A stretch of DNA of 64,000 nt from Burkholderia lata (GTDB lineage: Bacteria; Pseudomonadota; Gammaproteobacteria; Burkholderiales; Burkholderiaceae). Position numbers and translations under genes: made by a program. Under the pieces are notes generated by a model, which saw nothing but the letters and a program-made list of their open reading frames with translations, made no database searches and was not told the origin of the DNA. The stretch lies in the NCBI RefSeq assembly GCF_000012945.1, contig NC_007510.1, positions 1,054,001 through 1,118,000 of the forward strand. Reading direction: 5' to 3'. Below are positions 52,046-61,981 of this stretch, piece after piece (position 1 is the stretch's first letter; each line of letters opens with the position of its first letter).

Positions 52046-52969
52046 ATGGCAACCGCTTTCTATACGCACCCCGACTGCATGCTGCACGAGATGGGGGAAT
52101 GGCATCCGGAATGCCCGGCTCGCCTGTCGGCGATCCAGGATCAACTGATCGCGAGCCGCATCGACGACCTGATCGTGCACGAAACCGCGCCGTTCGCGAG
52201 CGAGGTGGCGCTGGGTCGGGTGCATACGCAGGCGCACATCGACTACATCCGGAGCATGACGCCGGTCGACGGCTACGTCGAGATCGATCCCGATACGCTG
52301 ATGAACCGCGATACGTGGCGCGCTGCGCTGCGTGCGGCCGGTGCCGCGATTGCTGCGACCGACGCGGTGATCGAAGGCCGCTATGCGAATGCATTCTGCG
52401 GCGTGCGCCCGCCCGGTCACCATGCGGAGCCTGCGCGCGCGATGGGTTTCTGCTTCTTCAACAACGTCGCGATCGCCGCGCGACATGCGCTCGACGTACA
52501 CGGTCTCGAGCGAGTCGCGATCATCGATTTCGACGTGCATCACGGCAACGGCACCGAGGCCGCATTCGCGAATGACGAGCGCGTGCTGATGTGCAGCTTC
52601 TTCCAGCATCCGCTGTACCCGTTCTCGGGCGTCGATCACCAGGCGCCGAACATGGTCAACCTGCCGATGCCGGCGCGCAGCAACGGGATGGCGATCCGGG
52701 AAGCCGTCGACATGTTCTGGCTGCCGCGGCTCGATGCGTTCAAGCCGCAGATGCTGTTCGTGTCGGCGGGTTTCGATGCGCATCGCGAGGACGACATCGG
52801 CAACCTCGGCCTCGTCGAAGCCGACTTCGAATGGCTGACCGCGCAGATCGTCGACGTGGCGCGCCGGCATGCGCAGGGCCGCATCGTGAGCTGCCTCGAA
52901 GGCGGCTACAACCTGTCCGCACTCGGGCGCAGCGTCGTGGCCCACCTGCGCGTGCTGGCCGGCATCTGA
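52046..52969 (+). CDS. Histone deacetylase-family amidohydrolase
   Basis: A 307-residue zinc amidohydrolase of the HDAC/AcuC/acetylpolyamine amidohydrolase superfamily. Catalytic-site phrases are RPPGHHAEPARAMGFC (His pair, about residues 119-134), zinc ligands in IIDFDVHHGNGTE (about 156-168) and SAGFDAHREDD (about 238-248), and EGGYNLSALG near the C terminus. Bacterial members remove acyl groups from small molecules or proteins; the substrate here is unknown. It starts 170 bp from the divergent mltB and converges on a hydrolase gene. Confidence 0.92.
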   Translation: MATAFYTHPDCMLHEMGEWHPECPARLSAIQDQLIASRIDDLIVHETAPFASEVALGRVHTQAHIDYIRSMTPVDGYVEIDPDTLMNRDTWRAALRAAGAAIAATDAVIEGRYANAFCGVRPPGHHAEPARAMGFCFFNNVAIAARHALDVHGLERVAIIDFDVHHGNGTEAAFANDERVLMCSFFQHPLYPFSGVDHQAPNMVNLPMPARSNGMAIREAVDMFWLPRLDAFKPQMLFVSAGFDAHREDDIGNLGLVEADFEWLTAQIVDVARRHAQGRIVSCLEGGYNLSALGRSVVAHLRVLAGI

Positions 52970-53001
52970 TTACCGATTGACCGGGGCCGGGCCGGGCACG
53001 C

Positions 53002-53922
53002 TCAGCGCGCCGGCGCGCGTGCGTGAATCCACGCGATCAGCGCGTCGATCACGCGGTCGCGTTCGAGATCGTTCATCGTTTCGTGAAAGCCGCCTTCGTA
53101 CAGCGTCAGCGTGCGATCGGGCGAGCCGACGCGCGCGCCGAACGCCCGGCTGCCGTCGGGCTCGGTCAGCTTGTCTTCGGTGCCGTGATAGACGAGCACC
53201 GGAACGCGCAACCCACCACGGCCGCTTTCGATGCGTGCCATCGCGTCGAGAATCTCCGCACCGGTGCGTGCGGGCACCGCGCCGTGATGCACGAGCGGAT
53301 CGGCGCGATTGGCCGCGACGATGGCCGGATCGCGCGACAGCAGCGCCGCATCGATCTTGATGGCAGGGAAGGTCGGCCATACGCGGCTGATGACGCGGCT
53401 CACCGCGAGCATCCAGCGCGGCACGTCGCGCCCCGGCGCGAGCGCCGGGCTCGACAGCACGAGGCCCGTCAATGCGTGGCCACGTGTCGGCGCGCGCTCG
53501 ATTGCGTACAGCGCCGCGACCGCGCCACCCATGCTGTGCCCCATCAGGAACAGCGGCGAATTGCCGCGTGCGGCTTCCGCGACCAGCGCATCCGCATCGT
53601 TCAGGTAGCCGTCGAAACGCTCGACCCAGGCGCGCTTGCCGGGTGACTGGCCATGGCCGCGCAGGTCGATCGCGAGCACGTCGATGCCGGCCGCATTCAA
53701 CCGGCCGGCGAGTGCGGCATAGCGGCCCGCGTGTTCGGCGAGGCCGTGCACGAGCGCGATCGTCGCGCGCGGTGGCGCGGTGCCGCCTCCGGCGGGCCAC
53801 CGGTACGACGCCAGTTCGAGCCCGTCCACGGTACGGAGCCGGCCCATGGTCGGCGCGGGCGACGACGAAGGTGCCGGTCCGGCGGTGGCGGGTGCGGCGG
53901 CCGGCGTAGTGGTGGCGGTCAT
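53002..53922 (-). CDS. Alpha/beta hydrolase, monoacylglycerol lipase-like
   Basis: A 306-residue serine hydrolase of the Hydrolase_4/monoglyceride lipase type. Motifs are LVHGLAEHAGRYAAL (oxyanion region, about residues 56-70), the nucleophile elbow LMGHSMGGAVA (about 120-130), the acid in VYHGTEDKLTEP and His in EGGFHETMNDLERD. The N-terminal 35 residues are Ala/Pro/Thr-rich and not part of the fold. AGGGGA precedes the chosen ATG; another ATG 42 bases upstream is possible. Probably a lysophospholipase or monoacylglycerol hydrolase. Confidence 0.88.
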   Translation of the reverse strand: MTATTTPAAAPATAGPAPSSSPAPTMGRLRTVDGLELASYRWPAGGGTAPPRATIALVHGLAEHAGRYAALAGRLNAAGIDVLAIDLRGHGQSPGKRAWVERFDGYLNDADALVAEAARGNSPLFLMGHSMGGAVAALYAIERAPTRGHALTGLVLSSPALAPGRDVPRWMLAVSRVISRVWPTFPAIKIDAALLSRDPAIVAANRADPLVHHGAVPARTGAEILDAMARIESGRGGLRVPVLVYHGTEDKLTEPDGSRAFGARVGSPDRTLTLYEGGFHETMNDLERDRVIDALIAWIHARAPAR

Positions 53923-54063
53923 CTGGCGTGTCCCCTGTCGGTTGGCATGTGTGTTCCGGATCATAGTCGCGGCACCGTCGTGACGCGCCAGCGGCGCTCC
54001 TCTAATTTCGTGTGGTTATGAAAAGATCGAAATCGATTATTAAGGGGAATGAGGGGTTTGCGG

Positions 54064-54140
54064 TAAAATCGCCGGTTATTCCAGATGCATCGGCGGCCGA
54101 CTGGCGGGCCAACTCGCCAGCCGGCCGCCGTTTTGTTTAC
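54064..54140 (+). promoter_or_regulatory. metNIQ leader with terminator-like hairpin abutting the start codon
   Basis: A TAAAAT -10 element (54064-54069) is followed by a hairpin. CGGCGGCCG (54091-54099) pairs with CGGCCGCCG (54122-54130), there is one A-C mismatch, then CTGGCG (54101-54106) pairs with CGCCAG (54115-54120). TTTTGTTT follows immediately, then ATG at 54141. No Shine-Dalgarno sequence is present. The structure looks like an intrinsic terminator acting as an attenuator. Confidence 0.6.
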
Positions 54141-55175
54141 ATGATCGAATTACGCAATCTTTCGCAGCGATTTCCCGGGCCGGGTGGCTGGGTCGAGGCG
54201 CTGCGCAACATCAACCTGACGATCCCGCAGGGCGAGGTGTTCGGCATCATCGGCCGAAGCGGCGCCGGCAAGAGCACGCTCGTGCGCACCATCAACCTGC
54301 TCACGCGGCCGACCGAAGGCAATGTCGTCGTCGGCGGGCGCGACCTCACGATGCTGCCGGCTGGCGCGCTGCGCGAGGCGCGCCGCGAGATCGGCATGAT
54401 CTTCCAGCACTTCAACCTGCTGTCGTCGCGCACGGTGTTCGACAACGTCGCGCTGCCGCTCGAGCTGGCCGGTGCAAGCCGTGCCGAGATCGACGCCGCC
54501 GTGCTGCCGCTGCTCGACCTCGTCGGGCTGTCTGCGCAAAAGGATCGCTATCCGTCGCAGATCAGCGGCGGGCAGAAGCAGCGCGTCGGTATTGCCCGCG
54601 CGCTCGCGAGCCAGCCCAAGGTGCTGCTGTCGGACGAGGCGACGTCCGCGCTCGACCCCGAGACCACGCGTTCGATCCTCGACCTGCTGAAGCGCATCAA
54701 TCGCGAACTCGGCCTGACGATCGTGCTGATCACGCACCAGATGGAAGTGATCAAGCAGGTGTGCGATCGCGTCGCGGTGCTCGATGCGGGGCGCGTGGTC
54801 GAGGAAGGCCGCGTGATCGACGTGTTCCTGCAGCCGCATCACGAAGTGACGCGCGCGCTGATCGGCGACGTGATCGCGCAGGAGCTACCTCCCGCGCTGA
54901 AGGCGCGCGTGGCCGAGCGGCTGAAGACCGGTCGCGGGCATCTGCTGCGGCTTGCGTTCACGGGCTCGGGTGTCGACCAGCCGATCCTGTCGGAGACGAT
55001 CCGCCGGTACGAACTCGATTTCAACATCCTGCACGGCCAGATCGACGAGATCCAGGGGCAGGCATTCGGTTCGCTCGCGGTGCTCGCGGGCGGCGAGCCG
55101 GGCAAGGTCGGGCAGGCACTCGCGTTCCTGCGCGAGCAAGGTGTGGTGGTAGAGGAGCTTTCGTATGTTGAGTGA
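54141..55175 (+). CDS. metN: Methionine import ATP-binding protein MetN
   Basis: A 344-residue ABC ATPase energising D/L-methionine uptake. Walker [10 protein letters not shown] (about residues 38-46), Q-loop IFQHFNLL, signature SGGQKQR, Walker [14 protein letters not shown], and H-loop ITHQME. The C-terminal ACT-like C2 domain (about residues 265-340, [17 protein letters not shown] onward) is the methionine-sensing domain that gives transinhibition. The start at [11 protein letters not shown] is the family N-terminus. An in-frame ATG at 54018 would add an AT-rich, non-family stretch crossing the leader hairpin. It overlaps metI by 11 bases. Confidence 0.96.
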   Translation: MIELRNLSQRFPGPGGWVEALRNINLTIPQGEVFGIIGRSGAGKSTLVRTINLLTRPTEGNVVVGGRDLTMLPAGALREARREIGMIFQHFNLLSSRTVFDNVALPLELAGASRAEIDAAVLPLLDLVGLSAQKDRYPSQISGGQKQRVGIARALASQPKVLLSDEATSALDPETTRSILDLLKRINRELGLTIVLITHQMEVIKQVCDRVAVLDAGRVVEEGRVIDVFLQPHHEVTRALIGDVIAQELPPALKARVAERLKTGRGHLLRLAFTGSGVDQPILSETIRRYELDFNILHGQIDEIQGQAFGSLAVLAGGEPGKVGQALAFLREQGVVVEELSYVE

Positions 55176-55818
55176 GATGTTCGATATGTTCGTGCAGTCG
55201 TTCTGGGAGACGCTGATCATGGTCGGCATCTCCGGAGTGGTTGGCGCGCTCGTCGGCCTGCCGCTCGGCGTGCTGCTCTACCTGACCGATCGCCAGGGCG
55301 TGCTGCAGAATCTCGCGGTGAATCGCGTGCTCGGCGGCATCGTGAATGCGGTCCGCTCGACGCCGTTCATCATCCTGCTGGTCGCGGTGATTCCGTTTAC
55401 GCGGCTCGTCACGGGTTCGTCGATCGGCACGGCCGCGGCGGTCGTGCCGCTGACGCTCGCGGCCGCGCCGTTCATCGCGCGTCTCGTCGAGACGGCGCTG
55501 CGCGAAGTCGACCGCGGGCTGATCGAGGCTGCGCAGTCGATGGGCGCGACCACGTCGCAGATCGTCTTCAAGGTGCTGCTGCCCGAATCGCTGCCGGGCG
55601 TCGTCGCGGGCCTGACGATCACGTTCGTGTCGCTGGTCGGCTATTCGGCGATGGCGGGCGCGATCGGTGGTGGCGGCCTCGGCGATCTCGGGATCCGCTA
55701 CGGCTACCAGCGTTATCTGCCCGAAGTGATGTGGACGGTGGTCGCGATCCTGATCGTATTCGTGCAGATCGTGCAGTCGTTCGGCGACTGGCTCGTCCGC
55801 CGGCTGAGCCACAAGTAA
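55165..55818 (+). CDS. metI: Methionine ABC transporter permease MetI
   Basis: A 217-residue inner-membrane permease with five transmembrane segments and the EAA coupling loop [29 protein letters not shown] (about residues 115-140). The gene overlaps metN by 11 bases, indicating coupled translation. The TPF motif [10 protein letters not shown] and [24 protein letters not shown] are typical of MetI. Confidence 0.96.
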   Translation: MLSEMFDMFVQSFWETLIMVGISGVVGALVGLPLGVLLYLTDRQGVLQNLAVNRVLGGIVNAVRSTPFIILLVAVIPFTRLVTGSSIGTAAAVVPLTLAAAPFIARLVETALREVDRGLIEAAQSMGATTSQIVFKVLLPESLPGVVAGLTITFVSLVGYSAMAGAIGGGGLGDLGIRYGYQRYLPEVMWTVVAILIVFVQIVQSFGDWLVRRLSHK

Positions 55819-55847
55819 AACAAGATTGATCCGTTAGGGGACACACG

Positions 55848-56642
55848 ATGCAACGACGCTTCATGCTGAAATTCGCGGCGGCACTGGGCGCAGCCGCGCT
55901 GTTCTCGGGCGCGCACGCGCAGGCCGAAACCATCAAGGTGGGCGTAACGGGCGGGCCGCACGCGCAGATCATGGAAGCGGTGAAGAAGGCCGCGGCGAAG
56001 AGCGGCCTCGACATCCGCATCGTCGAATTCTCGGATTACGTGCAGCCGAACGCCGCGCTCGCGTCGGGCGACCTCGACGCGAACAGCTACCAGCACGATC
56101 CGTATCTGCAGGCGCAGGTGAAGGATCGCGGCTACAAACTGATCAAGGTCGCGGATACCGTCACGTTCCCGATGGGCATCTATTCGAAGCGCGTGAAGTC
56201 GCTGGCCGAACTGAAGCCGGGCGCGCGCATCGCGGTTCCGAACGATCCGACCAACGGCGGCCGTGCGCTGCTGTTGCTGCAAAAGCAGGGCCTGCTGAAG
56301 CTGCGCGCGGACGCGGGGCTGAAGGCGACGCCGCTCGATATCGTCGACAATCCGCGCAAGCTGAAGATCGTCGAACTGGATGCGGCGCAGATTCCGCGCT
56401 CGCTCGGCGACGTCGACGCGGCCGCGATCAACACCAACTACGCGATGGAAGCGGGGTTGAAACCGAAACAGGACGCGATCGCGATCGAGGGTCCGAATGG
56501 CCCGTACGCGAACATCCTCGCGATCCGCGAGGCGGACCGGAGCAAGCCGTGGGTCGCGAAACTGGTCGCGGCCTATCATTCGGCCGAGGTGAAGCAGTTC
56601 ATCGAAGGCAAGTTCGGCGGCGCGGTCATTGCCGCCTGGTAA
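55848..56642 (+). CDS. metQ: Methionine-binding protein MetQ (NlpA family)
   Basis: A 264-residue substrate-binding protein delivering methionine to MetNI. The signal MLKFAAALGAAALFSGAHAQA lacks a lipobox Cys, so the protein is probably a soluble periplasmic form rather than a lipoprotein as in E. coli. KVGVTGGPHAQIMEAV starts the mature domain; YVQPNAALASGDLDANSYQHDPYL is the conserved NlpA ligand region. AGGGGA precedes the ATG. Third gene of metNIQ. Confidence 0.95.
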   Translation: MQRRFMLKFAAALGAAALFSGAHAQAETIKVGVTGGPHAQIMEAVKKAAAKSGLDIRIVEFSDYVQPNAALASGDLDANSYQHDPYLQAQVKDRGYKLIKVADTVTFPMGIYSKRVKSLAELKPGARIAVPNDPTNGGRALLLLQKQGLLKLRADAGLKATPLDIVDNPRKLKIVELDAAQIPRSLGDVDAAAINTNYAMEAGLKPKQDAIAIEGPNGPYANILAIREADRSKPWVAKLVAAYHSAEVKQFIEGKFGGAVIAAW

Positions 56643-56685
56643 CAGGCGAAGCACGGCGTGCCCGGCAAGATTAGAGTCGATGATC

Positions 56686-56716
56686 GAAAACCCGGGCTTT
56701 GCGTCCGGGTTTTTTC
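56686..56716 (+). terminator. Terminator of metNIQ
   Basis: AAAACCCGG, loop, CCGGGTTTTTTC hairpin about 45 bases past metQ. Confidence 0.85.
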
Positions 56717-56728
56717 TCTTTTAAAATA

Positions 56729-56740
56729 GAACGACCGTTC
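56729..56740. promoter_or_regulatory. Candidate TetR-type operator upstream of etfBA
   Basis: GAACGACCGTTC: 5-bp arms around an AC centre, in an AT-richer stretch about 130 bases before etfB. Fatty-acid-degradation genes in beta-proteobacteria are often under TetR-type repressors; the match to a specific known motif is unverified. Confidence 0.4.
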
Positions 56741-56870
56741 GCTATCATTGGCGCGTCGCCAAGAAGCGGTATCCTCGACAACCACGAAGGTTGGGTCCGC
56801 TTGGCCGCGCAGTCATGAGGCCTCGCTATAGAATGGCCTCTGGTCGTATTCGTAACTTTGGAGCGTGTGC

Positions 56871-57620
56871 ATGAAAATCCTGGTGCCAGTGAAAAGAGTG
56901 GTCGATTACAACGTGAAGGTCCGCGTGAAGTCGGACAACACGGGTGTCGACATCGCGAACGTGAAGATGTCGATGAACCCGTTCGACGAAATCGCGGTTG
57001 AAGAAGCCGTGCGCCTGAAGGAAGCCGGTGTGGCGACTGAAGTGATCGCCGTGTCGGTGGGCGTCGCGCAAGCGCAGGAAACGCTGCGTACGGCGCTGGC
57101 GATCGGAGCGGATCGCGCGATCCTCGTCGAGTCGAACGATGGCGTCGAGCCGCTGGGCGTCGCGAAGATCCTGAAGGCGCTGGTCGACAAGGAACAGCCG
57201 CAACTGGTGATCCTCGGCAAGCAGGCCATCGACGACGATTCGAACCAGACGGGCCAGATGCTGGCCGCGCTGGCAGGCCTGCCGCAAGCGACGTTCGCAT
57301 CGAAGGTCACGGTGGCCGACGGCAAGGCAACGGTCGCACGCGAAGTCGACGGCGGCGCGGAAACGCTGTCGCTGTCGCTGCCGGCGGTGATCACGACCGA
57401 CCTGCGCCTGAACGAGCCGCGTTACGTGACGCTGCCGAACATCATGAAGGCGAAGAAGAAGCCGCTTGAAACCGTGAAGCCGGAAGACCTGGGCGTGGAC
57501 GTCGCGCCGCGTCTGAAGACGCTGAAGGTGGTCGAGCCGCCGAAGCGCGCAGCCGGCGTGAAGGTGCCGGACGTGAAGACGCTGGTCGAGAAGCTGAAGA
57601 CCGAAGCCAAGGTGCTGTAA
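56871..57620 (+). CDS. etfB: Electron transfer flavoprotein beta subunit
   Basis: A 249-residue ETF subunit binding AMP. N-terminal [20 protein letters not shown] and [16 protein letters not shown] are diagnostic; [19 protein letters not shown] (about residues 118-136) is the AMP/adenine region. The recognition loop has [22 protein letters not shown]. It passes electrons from acyl-CoA dehydrogenases to ETF:quinone oxidoreductase. etfA follows after 16 bp. Confidence 0.97.
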   Translation: MKILVPVKRVVDYNVKVRVKSDNTGVDIANVKMSMNPFDEIAVEEAVRLKEAGVATEVIAVSVGVAQAQETLRTALAIGADRAILVESNDGVEPLGVAKILKALVDKEQPQLVILGKQAIDDDSNQTGQMLAALAGLPQATFASKVTVADGKATVAREVDGGAETLSLSLPAVITTDLRLNEPRYVTLPNIMKAKKKPLETVKPEDLGVDVAPRLKTLKVVEPPKRAAGVKVPDVKTLVEKLKTEAKVL

Positions 57621-57636
57621 GAGGGAGCGGAAAGAA

Positions 57637-58572
57637 ATGACGATTCTGGTGATTGCAGAACACGACAACGCGTCGATCAAGGCCGCGACGCTGAACACGG
57701 TGGCGGCGGCAGCGAAGATCGGCGGCGATATTCACGTGCTGGTCGCGGGCCACAACGCGCAAGCGGCTGCGGACGCAGCAGCGAAGATCGCAGGTGTGTC
57801 GAAGGTACTCCTGGCCGACGCGCCGCAACTCGAAGCGGGCCTCGCGGAGAACGTCGAAGCCACCGCGCTGAACATCGCGAAGGACTACTCGCACATCCTC
57901 GCGCCGGCTACCGCCTACGGCAAGAACATTGCGCCGCGTATCGCCGCGAAGCTGGACGTCGCGCAGATCTCGGACATCACGGCGGTCGATTCGGCCGACA
58001 CGTTCGAGCGCCCGATCTACGCAGGCAACGCGATCGCGACGGTGCAGTCGAGCGATCCGATCAAGGTGATCACGGTGCGTGCGACGGGTTTCGATCCGGT
58101 CGCAGCGGAAGGCGGTAGCGCATCGGTCGACAAGATCGAAGCGGCAGCCGATGCCGGCAAGTCGCAGTTCGTGAGCCGTGAAGTGACGAAGCTGGACCGT
58201 CCGGAACTCACCAGCGCGAAGATCATCGTGTCGGGCGGCCGCGGTCTGGGCAGCGGCGAAAACTACACGAAGGTGCTGGAGCCGCTGGCGGACAAGCTGA
58301 GCGCGGCACTGGGCGCGTCGCGCGCGGCAGTCGACGCCGGCTACGTGCCGAACGACTACCAGGTCGGCCAGACCGGCAAGATCGTCGCACCGCAGCTGTA
58401 CATCGCGGTCGGCATCTCGGGTGCGATCCAGCACCTGGCAGGCATGAAGGATTCGAAGGTGATCGTCGCGATCAACAAGGATCCGGAAGCACCGATCTTC
58501 AGCGTGGCCGACTACGGCCTCGTCGGCGATCTGTTCGCGCTCGTGCCGGAGCTCGTCGCCGAGCTCGGCTAA
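57637..58572 (+). CDS. etfA: Electron transfer flavoprotein alpha subunit
   Basis: A 311-residue FAD-binding subunit. The C-terminal FAD domain has [12 protein letters not shown] (about residues 199-210), the signature GQVGKI-like [30 protein letters not shown], and [23 protein letters not shown] precedes the ATG. It forms the heterodimer with EtfB and is followed by a terminator, then an acyl-CoA dehydrogenase gene that would donate electrons to it. Confidence 0.97.
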   Translation: MTILVIAEHDNASIKAATLNTVAAAAKIGGDIHVLVAGHNAQAAADAAAKIAGVSKVLLADAPQLEAGLAENVEATALNIAKDYSHILAPATAYGKNIAPRIAAKLDVAQISDITAVDSADTFERPIYAGNAIATVQSSDPIKVITVRATGFDPVAAEGGSASVDKIEAAADAGKSQFVSREVTKLDRPELTSAKIIVSGGRGLGSGENYTKVLEPLADKLSAALGASRAAVDAGYVPNDYQVGQTGKIVAPQLYIAVGISGAIQHLAGMKDSKVIVAINKDPEAPIFSVADYGLVGDLFALVPELVAELG

Positions 58573-58607
58573 AGCAGTGTGACGCTTCGGCGGTAAGCAC
58601 ACGAGAA

Positions 58608-58638
58608 GAGGGGCGCGACGAGCGCCCCTTTTTTTTTC
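58608..58638 (+). terminator. Terminator after etfA
   Basis: AGGGGCGC, 5-base loop, GCGCCCCT then T8. It separates etfBA from the acyl-CoA dehydrogenase gene, allowing partial read-through or independent expression. Confidence 0.88.
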
Positions 58639-58672
58639 GCCATCGACAGAAGAGAGAAGAGGGAGACACACC

Positions 58673-60463
58673 ATGAGCTATCACGCCCCCGTCAAGGACA
58701 TGCTGTTCGTGCTGAAGGAACTGGCCGGCATCGACGCCGTTGCGCAGTTGCCGGGCTTCGAGGATGCCGGTTACGACACGGCGCAGGCCGTGCTCGACGA
58801 GTCCGCGAAGTTCTGCGGCGAGGTGCTGGCCCCGCTGAACGTCGAAGGCGACCGCAACCCGAGCAGCTGGAAGGACGGCGTCGTGACCGCGACGCCGGGC
58901 TTCGGCGAAGCGTTCCGCCAGTTCGTCGAAGGCGGCTGGCAGGGGCTGCAGCATCCGTCCGAATACGACGGCCAGGGGCTGCCGAAGCTGATCGCGACGC
59001 CGTGCATCGAGATGCTCAACGCATCGAACCTGTCGTTCGCGCTGTGTCCGCTGTTGACCGACGGCGCGATCGAAGCGCTGCTGACGGCCGGCACCGACGA
59101 ACAGAAGCAACGCTACGTGCCGAAGCTGATCTCGGGCGAATGGACCGGCACGATGAACCTGACCGAGCCGCAGGCCGGCTCCGATCTCGCGCTGGTGCGC
59201 TCGCGCGCCGAGCCGCAGGGCGACGGCACGTACAAGGTGTTCGGCACGAAGATCTTCATCACGTGGGGCGAGCACGACATGGCGGACAACATCGTCCACC
59301 TGGTGCTGGCGCGCACGCCGAACGCGCCGGAAGGCGTGAAGGGCATCTCGCTGTTCATCGTGCCAAAGTTCATGGTCAACGAAGACGGCTCGCTGGGCGC
59401 ACGCAACGACGTGCACTGCGTGTCGATCGAGCACAAGCTCGGGATCAAGGCGAGCCCGACGGCGGTGCTGCAATACGGTGACCACGGCGGCGCGATCGGC
59501 TACCTGGTCGGCGAGGAAAACCGCGGCCTCGAATACATGTTCATCATGATGAACGCGGCGCGCTTCGGTGTCGGCATGCAGGGGATCGGCGTGGCCGACC
59601 GTGCGTACCAGAAGGCCGCGGAATTCGCGAAGGAGCGCGTGCAGAGCCGCCCGGTCGATGGTTCGGCCAGGCAGTCGGTGACGATCATCCATCACCCGGA
59701 CGTGCGCCGCATGCTCGGCACGATGCGCGCGCTGACCGAAGGCGCACGTGCGCTGGCCTACGTGGCCGCCGCGCACAGCGACATTGCCCACCGCCATTCG
59801 GACGAGGCGACGCGGGCGCGTCATCAGGCAATCTACGAGTATCTGGTGCCGGTGGTGAAGGGCTGGAGCACGGAGATGGTGAACGACGTGGCGAGCCTGG
59901 GCGTGCAGGTACACGGCGGGATGGGCTTCATCGAGGAGACGGGCGCAGCGCAGTATTACCGCGATGCACGTATCCTTGCGATCTACGAAGGCACGACGGC
60001 GATCCAGGCGAACGACCTGGTGGGCCGCAAGACGATGCGCGACGGCGGCGCGGTGGCGAAGGCGCTGATCGCGGAGATCGGCGAGACGGTGGCGGCGCTG
60101 GGCAAGCTGGACGGTGCGGCGGCCGCATCGGTGAAGGCGCAACTGGAGAAGGGCGCGAAGGCGCTGTCGTCGGTGGTCGATTACGTGGTGGCCAACGTGA
60201 AGCAGGACCCGAACGCGGTGTTCGCGGGCAGCGTGCCGTACCTGAAGCTGGCGGGCGTGGTGCTGTGCGGGTGGCAGATGGGCCGCGCGCTGGTGGCGGC
60301 GCAGGCGAACCGCGCGAGCGATCCGGCGTTCTTCGATGCGAAGATCGCGATCGCGCAATGCTATGCGGAGCACGTGCTGGTGCAGGCAGGCGCATTCGAA
60401 GCGTCGATTGTCGGCACGAAGGGCAACGAGGGCGTGCTCGCGTTGACGGAAGACCAGTTCTGA
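58673..60463 (+). CDS. Acyl-CoA dehydrogenase (long, DmdC-like type)
   Basis: A 596-residue flavoenzyme, longer than classical acyl-CoA dehydrogenases (about 380). It has an N-terminal helical extension (SYHAPVKDMLFVLKELAG), the FAD/substrate core (MNLTEPQAGSDLALVRSRA, FITWGEHDM, HHPDVRRMLGTMRALTEGARAL) and the catalytic-region GGMGFIEETGAAQYYRDARILAIYEGT (about residues 416-442). A C-terminal extra domain follows. Related enzymes include 3-methylmercaptopropionyl-CoA dehydrogenase DmdC and PA0506-type enzymes. The chain-length substrate cannot be told. It sits directly after its electron acceptor genes etfBA. Confidence 0.9.
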   Translation: MSYHAPVKDMLFVLKELAGIDAVAQLPGFEDAGYDTAQAVLDESAKFCGEVLAPLNVEGDRNPSSWKDGVVTATPGFGEAFRQFVEGGWQGLQHPSEYDGQGLPKLIATPCIEMLNASNLSFALCPLLTDGAIEALLTAGTDEQKQRYVPKLISGEWTGTMNLTEPQAGSDLALVRSRAEPQGDGTYKVFGTKIFITWGEHDMADNIVHLVLARTPNAPEGVKGISLFIVPKFMVNEDGSLGARNDVHCVSIEHKLGIKASPTAVLQYGDHGGAIGYLVGEENRGLEYMFIMMNAARFGVGMQGIGVADRAYQKAAEFAKERVQSRPVDGSARQSVTIIHHPDVRRMLGTMRALTEGARALAYVAAAHSDIAHRHSDEATRARHQAIYEYLVPVVKGWSTEMVNDVASLGVQVHGGMGFIEETGAAQYYRDARILAIYEGTTAIQANDLVGRKTMRDGGAVAKALIAEIGETVAALGKLDGAAAASVKAQLEKGAKALSSVVDYVVANVKQDPNAVFAGSVPYLKLAGVVLCGWQMGRALVAAQANRASDPAFFDAKIAIAQCYAEHVLVQAGAFEASIVGTKGNEGVLALTEDQF

Positions 60464-60487
60464 TTCCGCCACGCATCCGGTGAAACG

Positions 60488-60515
60488 AAAAAGGCGCCCC
60501 GAGGGGCGCCTTTTT
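60488..60515. terminator. Bidirectional terminator between acyl-CoA dehydrogenase and dadA
   Basis: AAAAAGGCGCCCC, GAG, GGGGCGCCTTTTT: perfect stem with A and T runs between convergent genes. Confidence 0.92.
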
Positions 60516-60549
60516 CATGCTGGCCCGCATTGCTGCAGGCACCCGCGGC

Positions 60550-61836
60550 TTATGCGTATGCCGGACGCGTCTGGCCGGCCACGTCCTTCAGGTAACGATG
60601 CACCGACAGGTCGTCGGCCTGGATCGCGGGCATCTTGCCCGAGATCAGGTCGGCGAGCAGCTGGCCCGAGCCGCACGACATCGTCCAGCCAAGCGTGCCG
60701 TGACCGGTGTTCAGGAACAGGTTCGACACCGGCGTGCGGCCAACGATCGGCGTACCGTCCGGCGTCATCGGGCGCAGGCCCGTCCAGAACGTTGCCTTCG
60801 ACGTGTCGCCGCCGCCCGGGAACAGGTCGTTCACGCACATTTCGAGCGTTTCGCGGCGCGCGGCACGTAGCTTCTTGTCGAAGCCGACGATTTCCGCCAT
60901 GCCGCCGACGCGGATGCGCTGGTCGAAACGCGTGATTGCGATCTTGTAGGTTTCGTCGAGCACGGTCGACACGGGCGCGGCCGCTTCGTTGACGATCGGC
61001 GCGGTGATCGAATAGCCCTTCAGCGGATAGACGGGGATCTTCATCAGGTTCGAGATGAAGCTGGTCGAGTACGAGCCGAGCGCGACGACGTAAGCGTCCG
61101 CGCGCACCGTCTCGCTGCCGCATTGCACGCCGGCGATCTTGCCGCCCGCGATTGCGAGTGCATCGATCGGCGTGTTGTAGCGGAACTTCACGCCAAGCGA
61201 TTCGGCGAGCGCTGCAAGGCGCGTCGTGAACAGCTGGCAGTCGCCCGTTTCGTCACCCGGCAGGCGCAGGCCGCCCGTCAGCTTGTGCGAGACGGCGGCA
61301 AGCGCCGGTTCGGCTTTCTTCAGGTCGGCCGGCGACAGCAGTTCGAACGGCACGTTCGCTTCCTGCAGGACGGCGATGTCCTTCGCCGCGCCGTCGAGTT
61401 GCTGCTGCGTGCGGAACAGTTGCAGCGTGCCGCCCGTGCGGCCTTCGTACTGGATGCCGGTATCGGCGCGCAGTGCCTGCAGGCAGTCGCGGCTGTATTC
61501 GGCGAGGCGGACCATGCGGCCCTTGTTGACCGCATAGCGCTCGGCCGTGCAGTTGCGCAGCATCTGGTACATCCACTGGAGCTGGAAGCGCGTGCCGTCG
61601 AGGCGGATCGCGAGCGGCGCGTGTTTTTCGAACATCCACTTGACGGCCTTCAGCGGCACGCCGGGTGCGGCCCACGGCGCGGCATAGCCGGGGGAGATCT
61701 GGCCTGCGTTCGCGAAGCTCGTCTCGAGCGCCGGGCCGGCCTCCCGGTCGATCACCGTGACTTCATGACCGGCGCGCGCGAGGTAATACGCGCTTGCCAC
61801 GCCCACCACACCGCTGCCCAGAATGACGACTCGCAT
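60550..61836 (-). CDS. dadA: D-amino acid dehydrogenase
   Basis: A 428-residue FAD oxidoreductase oxidising D-alanine and other D-amino acids, delivering electrons to the respiratory chain. The dinucleotide motif [24 protein letters not shown] is at the very N terminus, fixing the start. [19 protein letters not shown] and [22 protein letters not shown] are DadA signatures. It is divergent from an Lrp-type regulator, the usual dadA control arrangement. Confidence 0.95.
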   Translation of the reverse strand: MRVVILGSGVVGVASAYYLARAGHEVTVIDREAGPALETSFANAGQISPGYAAPWAAPGVPLKAVKWMFEKHAPLAIRLDGTRFQLQWMYQMLRNCTAERYAVNKGRMVRLAEYSRDCLQALRADTGIQYEGRTGGTLQLFRTQQQLDGAAKDIAVLQEANVPFELLSPADLKKAEPALAAVSHKLTGGLRLPGDETGDCQLFTTRLAALAESLGVKFRYNTPIDALAIAGGKIAGVQCGSETVRADAYVVALGSYSTSFISNLMKIPVYPLKGYSITAPIVNEAAAPVSTVLDETYKIAITRFDQRIRVGGMAEIVGFDKKLRAARRETLEMCVNDLFPGGGDTSKATFWTGLRPMTPDGTPIVGRTPVSNLFLNTGHGTLGWTMSCGSGQLLADLISGKMPAIQADDLSVHRYLKDVAGQTRPAYA

Positions 61837-61981
61837 AGCTGCTCCAGATGGAAGGGACCAGATCGAGGCCGGGCGCACCTGCGTCTCCGTGTAACCTCTA
61901 GCTGATCTAGTTTTTTGCGCTATGGTATTGTCGAATGTGTAGGTTTTGTTATCGTATTTTTCAGGTTTTCAGCATAAACAA
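61837..61981. promoter_or_regulatory. Divergent dadA-lrp promoter region
   Basis: A 145-bp region with a markedly AT-rich core (61905-61981), including CTAG repeats around 61897-61909 and T-rich tracts such as GGTTTTGTTATCGTATTTTTCAGG. Lrp-family proteins bind degenerate AT-rich repeats, so both promoters are probably controlled here. Confidence 0.5.

Noticed and set aside
54012..54140. N-terminal extension of MetN starting at the ATG at 54018
   Set aside because: The extra 41 residues are AT-rich in codon use, lack family similarity, and would be translated through the leader hairpin; known MetN proteins start at MIELRNLS.
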